A stretch of DNA of 64,000 nucleotides from Kocuria palustris (GCF_016907795.1 NZ_JAFBCR010000001.1:2542001-2606000), one strand, 5' to 3'. Positions 8,570-16,833 are shown, numbered from the stretch's first letter. Notes: generated by a model from the sequence alone, not told the origin. Program-made: numbers and translations.

Positions 8570-9529
8570 ATGGACCTGCGTGCGCTGCGCAGCCTGGTCG
8601 CCGTGGCCGAGGAGGGCACCGTCACGGCCGGGGCAGCCCGGCTCGGCCTGGGTCAGCCGGCCGTCAGCCGCCAGCTGCTCCAGCTCGAGCGGCAGCTGCG
8701 CGTGCGCCTGTTCGACCGGGAGGGCGCTCGGATGCGCCTGAGCGCGGCCGGCCAGCAGCTGCTGCCCGAGGCGCGGGAGCTGCTGCGCGGCGCGGCCGCC
8801 TTCGAGGCAACGGCCGCCGACGCCGCCGCCGGATCCCTGCAGCGCGTGCGGATCGCATCGGCCGGCACCACGCGCGATGACGTCGTGGCCCCCTGGCTTG
8901 CCGAGTGGTCGCCCGAGGCCCCGCTGGCCTCGGTCCTGGAGGCGCCCGTGGACTCCCTCTATCCGGCGCTGCGCCGCGGCGCGGACCTGGCGGTGGCTCC
9001 GATCGCCCCCACCGCCGGCCTCGAGTCCATCGAGGTCGCGCAGCTGGGGCTGTGGGCCTATGCGGCCCCCAGGCACCCGCTGGCCGGGACGGGGGCGATC
9101 ACGGTGCGCGAGCTCGCCGACACCGACCTGCTGCTGCTCGAGCGGTCGTTCCACGCCCGTCGCAGCCTGGACGCCGCCTTCGAGGCCGCCGGGCTGGGCG
9201 TGGAGCCGGCGGTCGAGGTCGGCTCGCCCGTGATCGCCCAGGCGCTGGCCGCCTCGGGCCGCGGTCTGACGGTGCTCAGCGACGATCCGCGCTTCGAGCT
9301 CGTGCCGCTGGCGATCCTCGCCGACGACGGCAGCCCCCTCACCCTCCGACTGCACGCGGCCTGGGACCCCGACCACCATGCCGCCGGCGCTCTGGCCGAG
9401 CTCGCCCGCGACCTCCGCCGGTTCGTGCGCGGACGCTACCCGCAGCCCGGCGCCAAGCAGCCCGCCGGGCCCGGGACGGACGGTGCTCAGCGCTCCGGCA
9501 GCCGCGAGGACTCCGCTCGGAGCGGGTAG
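8570..9529 (+). CDS. LysR-family transcriptional regulator
   Basis: This 319-residue protein starts with the winged helix-turn-helix of LysR regulators (residues 1-60; [20 protein letters not shown]). A periplasmic-binding-protein-like effector domain follows. The start at 8570 gives the usual MDLRALRSL opening. A GTG at 8564 in the same frame is an alternative, and AGGAATAGGGG lies upstream of both. It is divergent from gabT, so control of gabT and the amidase is possible. Its 3' end overlaps the convergent hypothetical gene by 43 bp. The effector is unknown. Confidence 0.85.
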   Translation: MDLRALRSLVAVAEEGTVTAGAARLGLGQPAVSRQLLQLERQLRVRLFDREGARMRLSAAGQQLLPEARELLRGAAAFEATAADAAAGSLQRVRIASAGTTRDDVVAPWLAEWSPEAPLASVLEAPVDSLYPALRRGADLAVAPIAPTAGLESIEVAQLGLWAYAAPRHPLAGTGAITVRELADTDLLLLERSFHARRSLDAAFEAAGLGVEPAVEVGSPVIAQALAASGRGLTVLSDDPRFELVPLAILADDGSPLTLRLHAAWDPDHHAAGALAELARDLRRFVRGRYPQPGAKQPAGPGTDGAQRSGSREDSARSG

Positions 9530-9936
9530 CGCTTCCACTGCCCGTCGCGCCAGTACTTCAGCTGCTTGAGCTGGCGCAGCCCGGCGTCGGGGCACGTGTT
9601 GATCCGGATCTGATCCGTGACCAGCCGGTCCAGGGTGGACAGGGCGATGTCGCGGTCCCGCCAGTCCTCGCCGCGGCGCGGATCGATGACCTCGAGCACC
9701 TCGTCGATGCGGTCCACGATGTAGGTCGGGACGATGTCCACGCGCGCCCACTGGATCTTCTCGCGGGTGACCTGCGACCAGATGTCCCAGGTGTCCTGGC
9801 CGGACTCGTAGGCGTCGATCTTCCGCCGCAGCTCGATCATGTCGTCGACCACCTCGCCCTTGCGGCCCAGGTGCCTGCCATCGCGGTCCAGCAGGTTCTC
9901 GAGGGTCTTGAACGGGTTCAGCGACAGGGACGGCAC
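9487..9936 (-). CDS. hypothetical protein beside prfB
   Basis: I do not recognise this 149-residue protein. It is mixed alpha/beta in character, charged and soluble, with no signal peptide or membrane segment. Notable stretches are [14 protein letters not shown] at the N-terminus and a Trp/Lys-rich C-terminus ([17 protein letters not shown]). A GTG start at 9936 is chosen because GAGGAG stands 5 bp before it. An in-frame upstream ATG at 9993 would add 19 low-complexity residues and has no ribosome site. It is divergent from prfB and convergent with the LysR gene. Coding character is good, but no function can be given. Confidence 0.65.
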   Translation of the reverse strand: MPSLSLNPFKTLENLLDRDGRHLGRKGEVVDDMIELRRKIDAYESGQDTWDIWSQVTREKIQWARVDIVPTYIVDRIDEVLEVIDPRRGEDWRDRDIALSTLDRLVTDQIRINTCPDAGLRQLKQLKYWRDGQWKRYPLRAESSRLPER

Positions 9937-10096
9937 GGATGCTCCTCGGGCCGGCGGACCGACGGCCGGGTCCGCTGGGGTGATCGTCCCCATTGTGACG
10001 GCTCGGGCGTGCCCGCGTCAGCCGCTGCTGCGACGACTTCCTGCGACCGTCGTGATCGCAGGGGTCGGGGCAGGGGAGCGGCCTGTGCGCATGAAC

Positions 10097-10102
10097 TAGG
10101 CT
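10097..10102 (+). promoter_or_regulatory. -10 box of a likely leaderless prfB transcript
   Basis: TAGGCT ends 8 bp before the prfB ATG at 10111 and no ribosome binding site is present. Transcription would start at or next to the start codon. Confidence 0.5.
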
Positions 10103-10110
10103 GTGTCCCT

Positions 10111-11232
10111 ATGGCCACCACAGACTTTCCCGCCGAGATCAGCTCTCTGCGCTCCACCTACTCGTCCATCACCGAGGTCGTCGACATCGACGCTCTGCGC
10201 GCAGAGGTGGCGCAGCTCAACGAGCAGGCGGCGGCCCCCGACCTCTGGGACGACGTCGAGAACGCCCAGAAGCTGACCTCGCAGCTCTCGCACAAGCAGT
10301 CGCAGCTCAAGCGCCTGGACGCTCTCGGCGAGCGGATCGAGGACATCGAGGTCATGGTCCAGCTGGCCGAGGAGGAGGACGACGCCGACACCCTCGCGCT
10401 CGCCGAGGAGGAGCTCGTCTCCGTGCGCAAGGATCTGGCGCAGCTCGAGATCACCACGCTGCTGTCGGGCGAGTACGACGAGCGCGACGCCGTCGTGACC
10501 ATCCGCGCCGGCGCCGGCGGCGTCGATGCCGCGGACTTCGCCGAGATCCTCATGCGCATGTACCTGCGCTGGGCCGAGCGCCACGGCTACCCGACCAAGG
10601 TCCTGGACACCTCCTACGCGGAGGAGGCGGGGCTGAAGTCGGCGACCTTCGAGGTCAAGACCCCGTACGCCTTCGGCACGCTATCGGTCGAGGCCGGCAC
10701 CCACCGCCTGGTGCGCATCTCGCCGTTCGACAACCAGGGCCGCCGCCAGACGTCGTTCGCGGCGGTGGAGGTCATCCCGCTGATCGAGTCGGACGACACG
10801 ATCGAGATCCCGGAATCGGAGCTCAAGGTCGATGTCTTCCGCTCCTCGGGCCCGGGCGGTCAGTCCGTGAACACCACGGACTCGGCGGTGCGCATGACCC
10901 ACATCCCCACGGGGATCGTCGTGTCCATGCAGAACGAGAAGTCGCAGATCCAGAACCGCGCCGCCGCCCTGCGCGTGCTGCAGTCGCGCATCCTCCTGCA
11001 GCGCAAGGCCGAGGAGGACGCGAAGAAGAAGGAGATGGCCGGAGACGTCAAGGCGTCGTGGGGCGATCAGATGCGCTCCTACGTGCTGAATCCGTACCAG
11101 ATGGTCAAGGACCTGCGCACGAACCATGAGGAGGGCAACCCCTCCTCCGTGTTCGACGGCCAGATCGACGATTTCGTGGACGCGGGCATCCGCTGGCGCG
11201 CCGGCGCGACGCCCGATCCGTCCGAGGGGTGA
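10111..11232 (+). CDS. prfB: peptide chain release factor 2
   Basis: RF2 recognises UGA and UAA stop codons and triggers peptide release on the ribosome. The 373-residue protein has the GGQ motif near residue 250 ([20 protein letters not shown]) and the usual N-terminal helical domain. The frame is continuous: there is no internal UGA near codon 26, so the programmed frameshift of enterobacterial prfB is absent. smpB follows after 9 bp. The ftsE and ftsX genes usual between prfB and smpB in actinobacteria are missing here. Confidence 0.95.
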   Translation: MATTDFPAEISSLRSTYSSITEVVDIDALRAEVAQLNEQAAAPDLWDDVENAQKLTSQLSHKQSQLKRLDALGERIEDIEVMVQLAEEEDDADTLALAEEELVSVRKDLAQLEITTLLSGEYDERDAVVTIRAGAGGVDAADFAEILMRMYLRWAERHGYPTKVLDTSYAEEAGLKSATFEVKTPYAFGTLSVEAGTHRLVRISPFDNQGRRQTSFAAVEVIPLIESDDTIEIPESELKVDVFRSSGPGGQSVNTTDSAVRMTHIPTGIVVSMQNEKSQIQNRAAALRVLQSRILLQRKAEEDAKKKEMAGDVKASWGDQMRSYVLNPYQMVKDLRTNHEEGNPSSVFDGQIDDFVDAGIRWRAGATPDPSEG

Positions 11233-11241
11233 TAAGGCCGC

Positions 11242-11736
11242 ATGGCGACCAAGAAGAAGAAGCAGAACGACGACGGCCGTGATGTCGTCGCCAACAACAA
11301 GAAGGCCCGGCACGACTACGAGATCCTCGACACCTACGAGGCCGGGATCGCCCTGATGGGCACCGAGGTGAAGTCGCTGCGCATGGGCCGCGCCACGCTG
11401 GTGGACGGCTACTGCGCCTTCGACCGCCGCGGCGAGCTGTGGCTGGAGAACGTGAACATCCCGGAGTACCTGCAGGGCTCCTGGACCAACCACTCCGCCA
11501 AGCGCCGTCGCAAGCTGCTGCTGCACGCCTCGGAGCTGGACAAGATCGCGCAGAAGACCCGCGAGTCCGGCTTCACGATCGTGCCGCTGAGCATGTACTT
11601 CCGCGACGGCAAGCGCGTGAAGGTGGAGATCGGCGTGGCCCGCGGCAAGCGCGAGTTCGACAAGCGTCAGGCACTGCGCGAGGCCCAGGACAACCGCGAG
11701 GCCCAGCGCGCCATGCGCTACCGCAACATGCGCTGA
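11242..11736 (+). CDS. smpB: SsrA-binding protein SmpB
   Basis: SmpB binds tmRNA and takes it into stalled ribosomes for trans-translation. The 164-residue protein has the typical lysine-rich N-terminus, the DYEILDTYEAGIALMGTEVKSLR beta-barrel segment in two parts (about residues 24-46) and the basic C-terminal tail (AQRAMRYRNMR) that folds in the decoding centre. It lies 9 bp after prfB and just upstream of ssrA, its RNA partner. Confidence 0.95.
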   Translation: MATKKKKQNDDGRDVVANNKKARHDYEILDTYEAGIALMGTEVKSLRMGRATLVDGYCAFDRRGELWLENVNIPEYLQGSWTNHSAKRRRKLLLHASELDKIAQKTRESGFTIVPLSMYFRDGKRVKVEIGVARGKREFDKRQALREAQDNREAQRAMRYRNMR

Positions 11737-11755
11737 AGCGCTCTCCAGCACCGCT

Positions 11756-11783
11756 CACCCCGACGGCTGCGGTCGGCGGGGTG
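11756..11783 (+). terminator. hairpin after smpB
   Basis: CACCCCGAC (11756-11764) pairs with GTCGG-C-GGGGTG (11772-11783) with one bulged base. It lies 20 bp after the smpB stop and abuts the -35 box of ssrA, so it probably separates the two transcripts. Confidence 0.45.
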
Positions 11784-11812
11784 TTGTCGTCCCGGGCGTC
11801 GAGCAGTAGACT
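11784..11812 (+). promoter_or_regulatory. ssrA promoter
   Basis: TTGTCG (11784-11789) and TAGACT (11807-11812) are 17 bp apart, an almost ideal housekeeping-sigma promoter. Transcription would begin near 11819, giving a precursor trimmed at about 11871 to mature tmRNA. Confidence 0.7.
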
Positions 11813-11870
11813 CATGTGTCCGGCAACGGCCCTCAGGGGCAGTCGTCGGAGCTGGTTGACAACAGCATAT

Positions 11871-12242
11871 GGGGATGATCGGTTTCGACGGTGTGAGTCG
11901 ATTCTGGTGAAGCGGGCCGAGAAAGCACAGTCATCTCGTAAACGTCCTGTGCAAACCAATAAGTGCCGAATCCAAGCGCACTGACTTCGCTCTCGCTGCC
12001 TGATTGAGCTAGCGACAGCAGTCTGTCAGCCCGGGGTCGCCTTCGCCCCGGTGTCTGGCATCAGCTAGAAGGCCACTGCTTCAGCCGTACGTCGCGGACG
12101 GCTGGTGAACACTTACGCGACTGAGCCTGTTGGTCGAGACGTGTGCTACAAGGACCAGGGTTGAGAAAATCCACAGCACACTGCGCCCGGAGAAGCCCGG
12201 AAGAAGCTGCACCGGACGGGGGTTCAATTCCCCCCATCTCCA
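11871..12242 (+). ncRNA. ssrA: tmRNA (SsrA)
   Basis: tmRNA rescues stalled ribosomes and tags the nascent peptide for proteolysis. The 5' end GGGGATGATCGG and the 3' end (GGGTTCAATTCCC T-arm, then CATCTCC) form the tRNA-like acceptor stem. GGGGATG pairs with CATCTCC with one G-U, and the discriminator A is at 12242. CCA is not encoded. The tag reading frame runs from GCC at 11965 to TGA at 12001-12003 and encodes AESKRTDFALAA, a Micrococcales-type tag ending in ALAA. An IS481-type element begins 5 bp beyond the mature 3' end, leaving the gene intact. Confidence 0.95.
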
Positions 12243-12247
12243 CTTGT
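12231..12247. repeat. 17-bp direct repeat, left copy (tmRNA 3' end)
   Basis: CCCCCATCTCCACTTGT is identical to 13569-13585 and the two copies flank the IS481-type element exactly. This copy forms the acceptor end of ssrA. It is either a long target-site duplication or an att-like repeat. Confidence 0.8.
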
Positions 12248-12268
12248 TGTGATGTCTCAGTACATCGG

Positions 12269-12304
12269 AAACACCCCGAACCCTCAGGTTCGGGGTGTTT
12301 TTCG
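12269..12304 (+). terminator. strong terminator inside the left end of the IS
   Basis: A perfect 14-bp stem (12269-12282 with 12287-12300, loop CTCA) is followed on the plus strand by TTCGTT after GTTT, giving a run of five T. It spans the transposase stop codon (12284-12286), so it can end both ssrA transcription coming from the left and transposase transcription coming from the right. Confidence 0.75.
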
Positions 12305-13498
12305 TTGTGGCTGGTACTTCCGCGTGGGGTCCAGGGTGAGCTCGCGGAGGATCTCTCCGGTGGCCTTGGCCACGATGGTGATCTCGCGGTCCTCAACGAT
12401 CAGAACGACGTGGGTTCGGGCGTGGGCTCGGCCGATGCCGATGTGGAAGAGCTGGCCGTCGTAGCGCAGCGTGACTTTGCCCGTGGCGTCGATCTTGTCG
12501 GTGCGGAACCGGGTCGTGGCCGGTGCCAGGGGCCCTGGGGTGTCCTTCGGTGCGGCGATGTAGGCGGCGTACGGGGTGGTCTTCTTCGCTGAGTGGATCC
12601 GCTGAGTGTTGTAGATCTCGCGGAACTGATCGAGCAGGGCCTGCAGGCCCGGCAGGTCTGCTGGTGGGGGCTGGGCTGCCAGCCACTTCTTCAGGGTCTG
12701 CTGGAAGCGCTCGACTTTGCCCTGGGTCTGCGGGTGGCCTCCGCGGCCGTTGCGCTGTTCGATGCTGCGGGAGCGCAGCAGCTTCTCGAAGGCGTTGACT
12801 CCGCCGCGGTAGCGGGCAGTGTAGACCAGCCCGTTGTCGGTCAGGGTCGAGGCCGGGGGCCCGTAGATCTTGGTGGTGGCGGTGAAGGTCTCGACCACGA
12901 TCGCGCCGGTGATGCGCTGGTGAGCCGAGATGTGCAAGGCCATGCGGGAGTAGTCATCCAGCCAGGTGATGATCTCCACGTCGTGCTCGCGCCAGGCCTG
13001 CGCTGAGGGTCGAGGTGGTGTTGCCGGAGCTGGGGGCGCTGGTGGGGTCAGGGCGGTGTGGGTGAAGTCGGATTGCCAGCAGGAGTTGGGCAGGTCGGCT
13101 TCGAAGCGGTGCAGCGAGGACTTGGGACGCTTGCGGGGTTCGGCGGTGATGAGTCCTTCGCGCTGCAGGATCCGGGCGATCGTGGCTCGGGAGGGGATGG
13201 GCAGCTCGGGTCGGGTGGTGGCCAGGGTCGCGGCGATGGTGGCCGGGCCGGCGTCGAGGCCTTGGGTGGTGAGCTCGGTGCGCAGGGCGGTGATCGCGCG
13301 GATCGTGGCTGGTGGGGTGGCTGCGGGGTGTCCGTGGGGTGTGGAGGGCTTGGTGTAGTAGGCGGCTGTGCCTTCGCGGGCCCACTGTCTCAATAGCTTG
13401 GAAACCATCGAGGGTGAGACGCCGTAGGCCCGTGCTGCTTGGGCTTGGGTGAGGGTTCCGGTGGTCACGGCGGTGATGATCTGGCGGCGACGGGTCAT
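12284..13498 (-). CDS. IS481-family DDE transposase
   Basis: This 404-residue protein begins with a helix-turn-helix (LTQAQAARAYGVSPSMVSKLL, residues 16-36). An integrase-core RNase H fold follows, with the three catalytic acidic residues in WQSDFTH, TDNGLVYT and QGKVERFQQTLKKW. No stops or frameshifts interrupt it, so the element may be active. It is transcribed toward ssrA and ends within the element's left-end hairpin. The start is ATG at 13498, with no clear ribosome site. Confidence 0.9.
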   Translation of the reverse strand: MTRRRQIITAVTTGTLTQAQAARAYGVSPSMVSKLLRQWAREGTAAYYTKPSTPHGHPAATPPATIRAITALRTELTTQGLDAGPATIAATLATTRPELPIPSRATIARILQREGLITAEPRKRPKSSLHRFEADLPNSCWQSDFTHTALTPPAPPAPATPPRPSAQAWREHDVEIITWLDDYSRMALHISAHQRITGAIVVETFTATTKIYGPPASTLTDNGLVYTARYRGGVNAFEKLLRSRSIEQRNGRGGHPQTQGKVERFQQTLKKWLAAQPPPADLPGLQALLDQFREIYNTQRIHSAKKTTPYAAYIAAPKDTPGPLAPATTRFRTDKIDATGKVTLRYDGQLFHIGIGRAHARTHVVLIVEDREITIVAKATGEILRELTLDPTRKYQPQRKTPRT

Positions 13499-13528
13499 GT
13501 CTCATCGTGGGTCCGGTGGTGTTGCTGG

Positions 13529-13562
13529 GGTATTGAGACATGTGGTGACGAGGTATTGAGAC
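13529..13562. repeat. tandem 11-bp motif at the IS right end
   Basis: GGTATTGAGAC occurs twice (13529-13539 and 13552-13562), 23 bp apart, the second running into the right inverted repeat. Paired subterminal motifs like this are typical transposase binding sites. Confidence 0.5.
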
Positions 13563-13568
13563 TCAACA

Positions 13569-13585
13569 CCCCCATCTCCACTTGT
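13569..13585. repeat. 17-bp direct repeat, right copy
   Basis: Identical to 12231-12247 at the tmRNA 3' end. It marks the right junction of the IS and joins DNA that originally followed ssrA. Confidence 0.8.
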
Positions 13586-13605
13586 GATGCCCCAGGGCAT
13601 CGACC

Positions 13606-13640
13606 AAGCGCCCCGGACCATGCGGTCCGGGGCGCTTGTC
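13606..13640 (+). terminator. displaced original ssrA terminator
   Basis: A perfect 14-bp stem (13606-13619 with 13624-13637, loop ATGC) is followed by GTCGTTG. Without the IS it would lie about 20 bp beyond ssrA, so it is probably the ancestral ssrA terminator, now 1.3 kb away. A smaller dyad (GATGCCC/GGGCATC, 13586-13601) precedes it. Confidence 0.6.
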
Positions 13641-13700
13641 GTTGTGCCCCCATGTCCTTGCCGACTCTGCGTCAGTTCGCCCCGCGACCGCTCGGAGAAC

Positions 13701-13761
13701 GCCGAATCGACGCCTCCCTGCGCGCAAACGCCGAGATCGAGCAGGGAGGCGTCGATTCGGC
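13701..13761. repeat. perfect 21-bp inverted repeat, 19-bp spacer
   Basis: 13701-13721 is the exact reverse complement of 13741-13761. An outer 6-bp pair (CCGCTC 13688-13693, GAGCGG 13766-13771) extends the dyad past a small asymmetric internal loop. It lies in the 350-bp gene-free stretch between the ssrA terminator and the BCCT gene and has no T run. It could be a repeat element, a cruciform site or a structured RNA. Apart from the terminator at its start and a dyad at 13828-13843, I see nothing else in this gap. Confidence 0.75.
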
Positions 13762-13827
13762 GGGGGAGCGGCAGTGGAGCGACCCCTGCGGCGCGATTCA
13801 CAGCGCATGAAGCTGACAAGTGCGCTC

Positions 13828-13843
13828 CCAGGTGTTTACCTGG
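13828..13843. promoter_or_regulatory. dyad upstream of the BCCT transporter
   Basis: CCAGGT-GTTT-ACCTGG (13828-13843) is a perfect 6-bp dyad. With partly symmetric flanks (GCTC left, GGAGC right) it spans 13824-13849, about 90 bp before the transporter start. It may be an operator for a dimeric repressor. Confidence 0.4.
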
Positions 13844-13934
13844 TGGAGCACAACATCTCAAAGAAGCCTGATAGTCGCTGCCCGGGCGGGTCCGCGTCGG
13901 ATCCGCAGATCCCGCGGCGGCGCGGAAGGAATGC

Positions 13935-15788
13935 ATGTCCGAGATCACGGACGAATCCACATCCCCCACCTCGAGCCCGGGCGGGCCGCCTCCCGAGGAC
14001 CCGCTGGACTCCGATCTGCGTCCCCAGCACCAGATCGGCGATGACGACACCGATGCCCAGATCACCGAGAAGCTCAAGGCCCAGGGCGTCCGCCTGCGCG
14101 GCGGCAGCATCGCCCCGGCGGTGTTCTGGCCGTCGCTGATCGCGATCGTCGTGGTCACGGCCTCGGCGCTGATCTTCCCGGACTTCACCTCGGATGTGCT
14201 GATCGGTGCTCAGACCTGGCTGGTGACCAACCTGGGCTGGTACTACATGACGGTCATCGCGGCCTTCATCGTGTTCGCCCTGTACATGTGCTTCTCGCGC
14301 TTCGGCCGCATCAAGCTGGGGCGCGACGGCGAGGAGCCGGAGTTCTCCTGGCTGAGCTGGTTCGCCATGCTCTTCTCCGCCGGCATGGGCGTCGGTCTGG
14401 TCTTCTACGGCGTGGCCGAGCCTCTGACCTACGCGACCTCTTCCCCCAAGCCGGGCTGGACCGGCGACGAGGTGGAGCTTGCCCAGCTGGGCATGGCCCA
14501 GACCTTCGTCCACTGGGGCCTGCACCCCTGGGCCATCTACGCCGTGATCGGCCTGGCCCTGGCCTACGCGATCCACCGTCGGGGCCGTCCGGTGTCCATC
14601 CGCTGGGCGCTGGAGCCGCTGCTCGGCGAGAAGCGCGTCCAGGGCTGGATGGGCGACGTGATCGACATCCTGGCCGTCTTCGGCACCATCGCCGGTGTGG
14701 CGACCTCGCTGGGCCTGGGCGTCCAGCAGATCGGCGCGGGACTGGCCGCCATGGGCGTCGTCGAGTCGGCGGATATGACGCTGCTGATCATCCTGATCGT
14801 CGTGATCACGTTCCTGGCCACGGCCTCTGTGGTCACGGGCCTCGGTCGAGGCATCAAGTGGCTGTCGAACATCAATCTGTCGCTGGCGGGCCTGCTGCTG
14901 ATCTCGGTGCTGCTGCTGGGTCCCACGCTGTTCATGTTCCAGAACTTCATCCAGTCCCTGGGCGTGTACCTGGCCAACGTGCTGAACATGAGCTTCGACG
15001 TCGGCGCCTACCAGGGCGAGGAAGGCGCGGCCTGGGGCGCTGCCTGGACCATCTTCTACTGGGGCTGGTGGGTCTCCTGGGCGCCCTTCGTGGGCGTGTT
15101 CATCGCCCGCATCTCCCGCGGGCGCACCGTGCGCCAGTTCGTCGCCGGCGTGCTGCTGGTGCCCACCACGGTCGGGTTCTTCTGGTTCTCCGTGATGGGC
15201 GGCGCGGGCCTGTTCCGCCAGCTCTTCGGTGAGGGCGGCCTGGTCGACCCTGAGGAGGGCGTGATCGCCGAGTCCGCTCTGTTCGATCTGCTGGCGGGCA
15301 TGCCGATCGGCGGAATCCTCTCCGTCGTGGCGATCGTGGTCATCGCGATCTTCTTCATCACGTCCTCGGACTCGGGCTCGCTCGTGGTGGACATGCTCGC
15401 CTCCGGCGGCCACCCGAACCCGCCCACGTGGTCGCGTGTGACGTTCGCCGTGCTCGAGGGCCTGATCGCGGCAGCTCTGCTGCTGGCCGGCGGGCTCACC
15501 GTCATCCAGGCCGCGGGACTGATCACGGCGCTGCCGTTCTCCGTGATCCTGATCCTCATGGCCATCGCCACGGTCAAGGCCATGCGCACGGACCTGGAGC
15601 AGATGCAGGACCGGGAGCTGGAGCAGCGCTACCGGCGCGTCTCCGAGATGCTCCAGGACGACTTCGACTCGCGGTTCGGCTCCCAGGTGGATTCGCGCGT
15701 GGACAACCGGATCGACTACCGGCTCTCGCGCACCACGGGCCCGGTCACGGGCACGCTGCGCCGACTCAGGAGCAGCGACAAGAAGTGA
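13935..15788 (+). CDS. BCCT-family betaine/choline/carnitine transporter
   Basis: This 617-residue protein is a secondary transporter of trimethylammonium compounds such as glycine betaine and choline. It shows about twelve membrane segments with the family motifs MGVGLVFYGVAEPL (near residue 155) and the tryptophan-rich WGWWVSWAPFVGVFIARISR (about 375-395). A 60-residue charged N-terminus precedes them. The hydrophilic C-terminal tail (about 550-617), rich in Arg/Asp, resembles osmosensing tails of BetP-like carriers. GGAAGGA lies 5 bp before the ATG. It stands alone between two terminator regions. The exact substrate is not readable. Confidence 0.9.
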   Translation: MSEITDESTSPTSSPGGPPPEDPLDSDLRPQHQIGDDDTDAQITEKLKAQGVRLRGGSIAPAVFWPSLIAIVVVTASALIFPDFTSDVLIGAQTWLVTNLGWYYMTVIAAFIVFALYMCFSRFGRIKLGRDGEEPEFSWLSWFAMLFSAGMGVGLVFYGVAEPLTYATSSPKPGWTGDEVELAQLGMAQTFVHWGLHPWAIYAVIGLALAYAIHRRGRPVSIRWALEPLLGEKRVQGWMGDVIDILAVFGTIAGVATSLGLGVQQIGAGLAAMGVVESADMTLLIILIVVITFLATASVVTGLGRGIKWLSNINLSLAGLLLISVLLLGPTLFMFQNFIQSLGVYLANVLNMSFDVGAYQGEEGAAWGAAWTIFYWGWWVSWAPFVGVFIARISRGRTVRQFVAGVLLVPTTVGFFWFSVMGGAGLFRQLFGEGGLVDPEEGVIAESALFDLLAGMPIGGILSVVAIVVIAIFFITSSDSGSLVVDMLASGGHPNPPTWSRVTFAVLEGLIAAALLLAGGLTVIQAAGLITALPFSVILILMAIATVKAMRTDLEQMQDRELEQRYRRVSEMLQDDFDSRFGSQVDSRVDNRIDYRLSRTTGPVTGTLRRLRSSDKK

Positions 15789-15843
15789 TCCCCGACGTCG
15801 GTCAGCGCCCCGAGGGGCTGTGACCGGCGATCGGAACCCAGGA

Positions 15844-15876
15844 GGGCCGTCGAGCATCGCGCTCGGCGGCCCTTCT
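15844..15876 (+). terminator. terminator after the BCCT gene
   Basis: GGGCCGTCGAGC (15844-15855) pairs with GCTCGGCGGCCC (15861-15872) with one G-U, followed by TTCT. It lies 56 bp after the transporter stop. Confidence 0.65.
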
Positions 15877-15965
15877 CACGCCTCTGTGCACGGCGCCTCC
15901 TCCGGTGCGGCTGTGGGAGAATCGGAGGCGACCCACGAACATCGGACCTCCCTCAGGAGACGGAC

Positions 15966-16715
15966 TTGAGCTACCAGCCCCCGCACAACGCAGACCAGTC
16001 GTCCCCGTGGTCGGACGGCGGCGCACGGGCAGACGGCGCGGCCCGCGACGGCGGCCCCAAGGGCCCCGCGCACGATCCCGGCCAGGAGGAGGCGCCCCGC
16101 TACGGCGTGCGCGCCCCGCAGGAGCCCGCCCCGTCCCAGCAGGGCGTCCCGCAGTACGGCCGCTACGACGACGGCCAGAGCTCGTACAGCGCCGGTCAGC
16201 CGGTGCAGACCGCCGGCTACGGCGCGGGCGCGAGCGCCCCGGCGCAGCAGTCCTACAGCGGCTACCCGAACCAGGACCCCTACGCCCAGGGCGGCTACCA
16301 GCCCGGCCGCAAGGTCAAGGACGGCAAGGGCATGGGCATCGCGTCCCTGGTGCTCGGCATCGTCAGCGTCCTGCTGTTCTGGCTCCTGGGCCTGTTCATC
16401 ATCGCCGCCGTGATCGGCCTGATCCTGGGCATCGTCTCCCTCGTGCGGGCCTCCAAGGCGCGTGCGGGCAAGGGGTTCGGGATCGCGGGCGTGATCCTCA
16501 ACGGCCTGGGCCTGATCCTCAACGGCCTGATCCTGGTGCTCTCGCTGATCTTCGGCGCGGCCATGATCCAGGTCTTCAACGACCCGGACGTCCGCAGCTG
16601 CTGGGACACCTACATGGGCACCGAGATGACCACGCAGGACCAGGCGGACTTCGAGCAGTGTGTCAACGACACCGTCGACCAGCAGCTCGACGAGGAGCCT
16701 GCGACCGCCAGCTGA
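15966..16715 (+). CDS. DUF4190-like membrane protein
   Basis: This 249-residue protein has a 110-residue N-terminal region rich in Pro, Gln, Tyr and Gly (QPVQTAGYGAGASAPAQQSY) and then two close hydrophobic helices (about 125-150 and 170-200). Between them lies the GLILGIVSLVRASKARAGKG turn typical of DUF4190 proteins. The C-terminus is short and acidic. The TTG start at 15966 is supported by AGGAG 7 bp upstream and by the common opening MSYQPP. These proteins sit in the cytoplasmic membrane and their function is unknown. It converges on hisN across a shared terminator. Confidence 0.8.
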   Translation: MSYQPPHNADQSSPWSDGGARADGAARDGGPKGPAHDPGQEEAPRYGVRAPQEPAPSQQGVPQYGRYDDGQSSYSAGQPVQTAGYGAGASAPAQQSYSGYPNQDPYAQGGYQPGRKVKDGKGMGIASLVLGIVSVLLFWLLGLFIIAAVIGLILGIVSLVRASKARAGKGFGIAGVILNGLGLILNGLILVLSLIFGAAMIQVFNDPDVRSCWDTYMGTEMTTQDQADFEQCVNDTVDQQLDEEPATAS

Positions 16716-16775
16716 GCGATCCGCGCCGCGGTGCTCCAGCCCAGCGGCAAGGACCTGCTCGCGCACGCAGACGAG

Positions 16776-16802
16776 GGGGCCGAGGCATCATGCCTCGGCC
16801 CC
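16776..16802. terminator. bidirectional terminator
   Basis: A perfect 12-bp stem (16776-16787 with 16791-16802, loop TCA) lies between the convergent DUF4190-like gene and hisN and can serve both. Confidence 0.7.
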
Positions 16803-16833
16803 TCCTGCATGCCCTCCTGGAAGGCGCAGGGGA

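Larger units (their letters stand above)
12248..13568. mobile_element. IS481-family insertion sequence
   Basis: The 1321-bp element is bounded by imperfect terminal inverted repeats starting TGT (left TGTGATGTCTCAGTACATC, right read inward TGTTGAGTCTCAATACCTC; 14 of 19 match). It is flanked by 17-bp direct repeats. It holds one intact transposase gene on the minus strand. Target duplications of 4-15 bp are usual in this family, so 17 bp is on the long side. The insertion point is the 3' end of ssrA. Confidence 0.88.

Noticed and set aside
10111-10200. Programmed frameshift in prfB
   Set aside because: The frame is continuous from ATG with no early in-frame UGA, so no recoding is needed.
12181-12247. 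tmRNA gene truncated by the IS
   Set aside because: The acceptor stem, T-arm and discriminator are complete before the element begins; ssrA is intact.
12284-13498. Integrase-mediated island at ssrA
   Set aside because: The only gene is a DDE transposase, and IS481-like inverted repeats bound the element. No tyrosine or serine recombinase is present, so a target duplication is the simpler reading, though the long repeat is noted.
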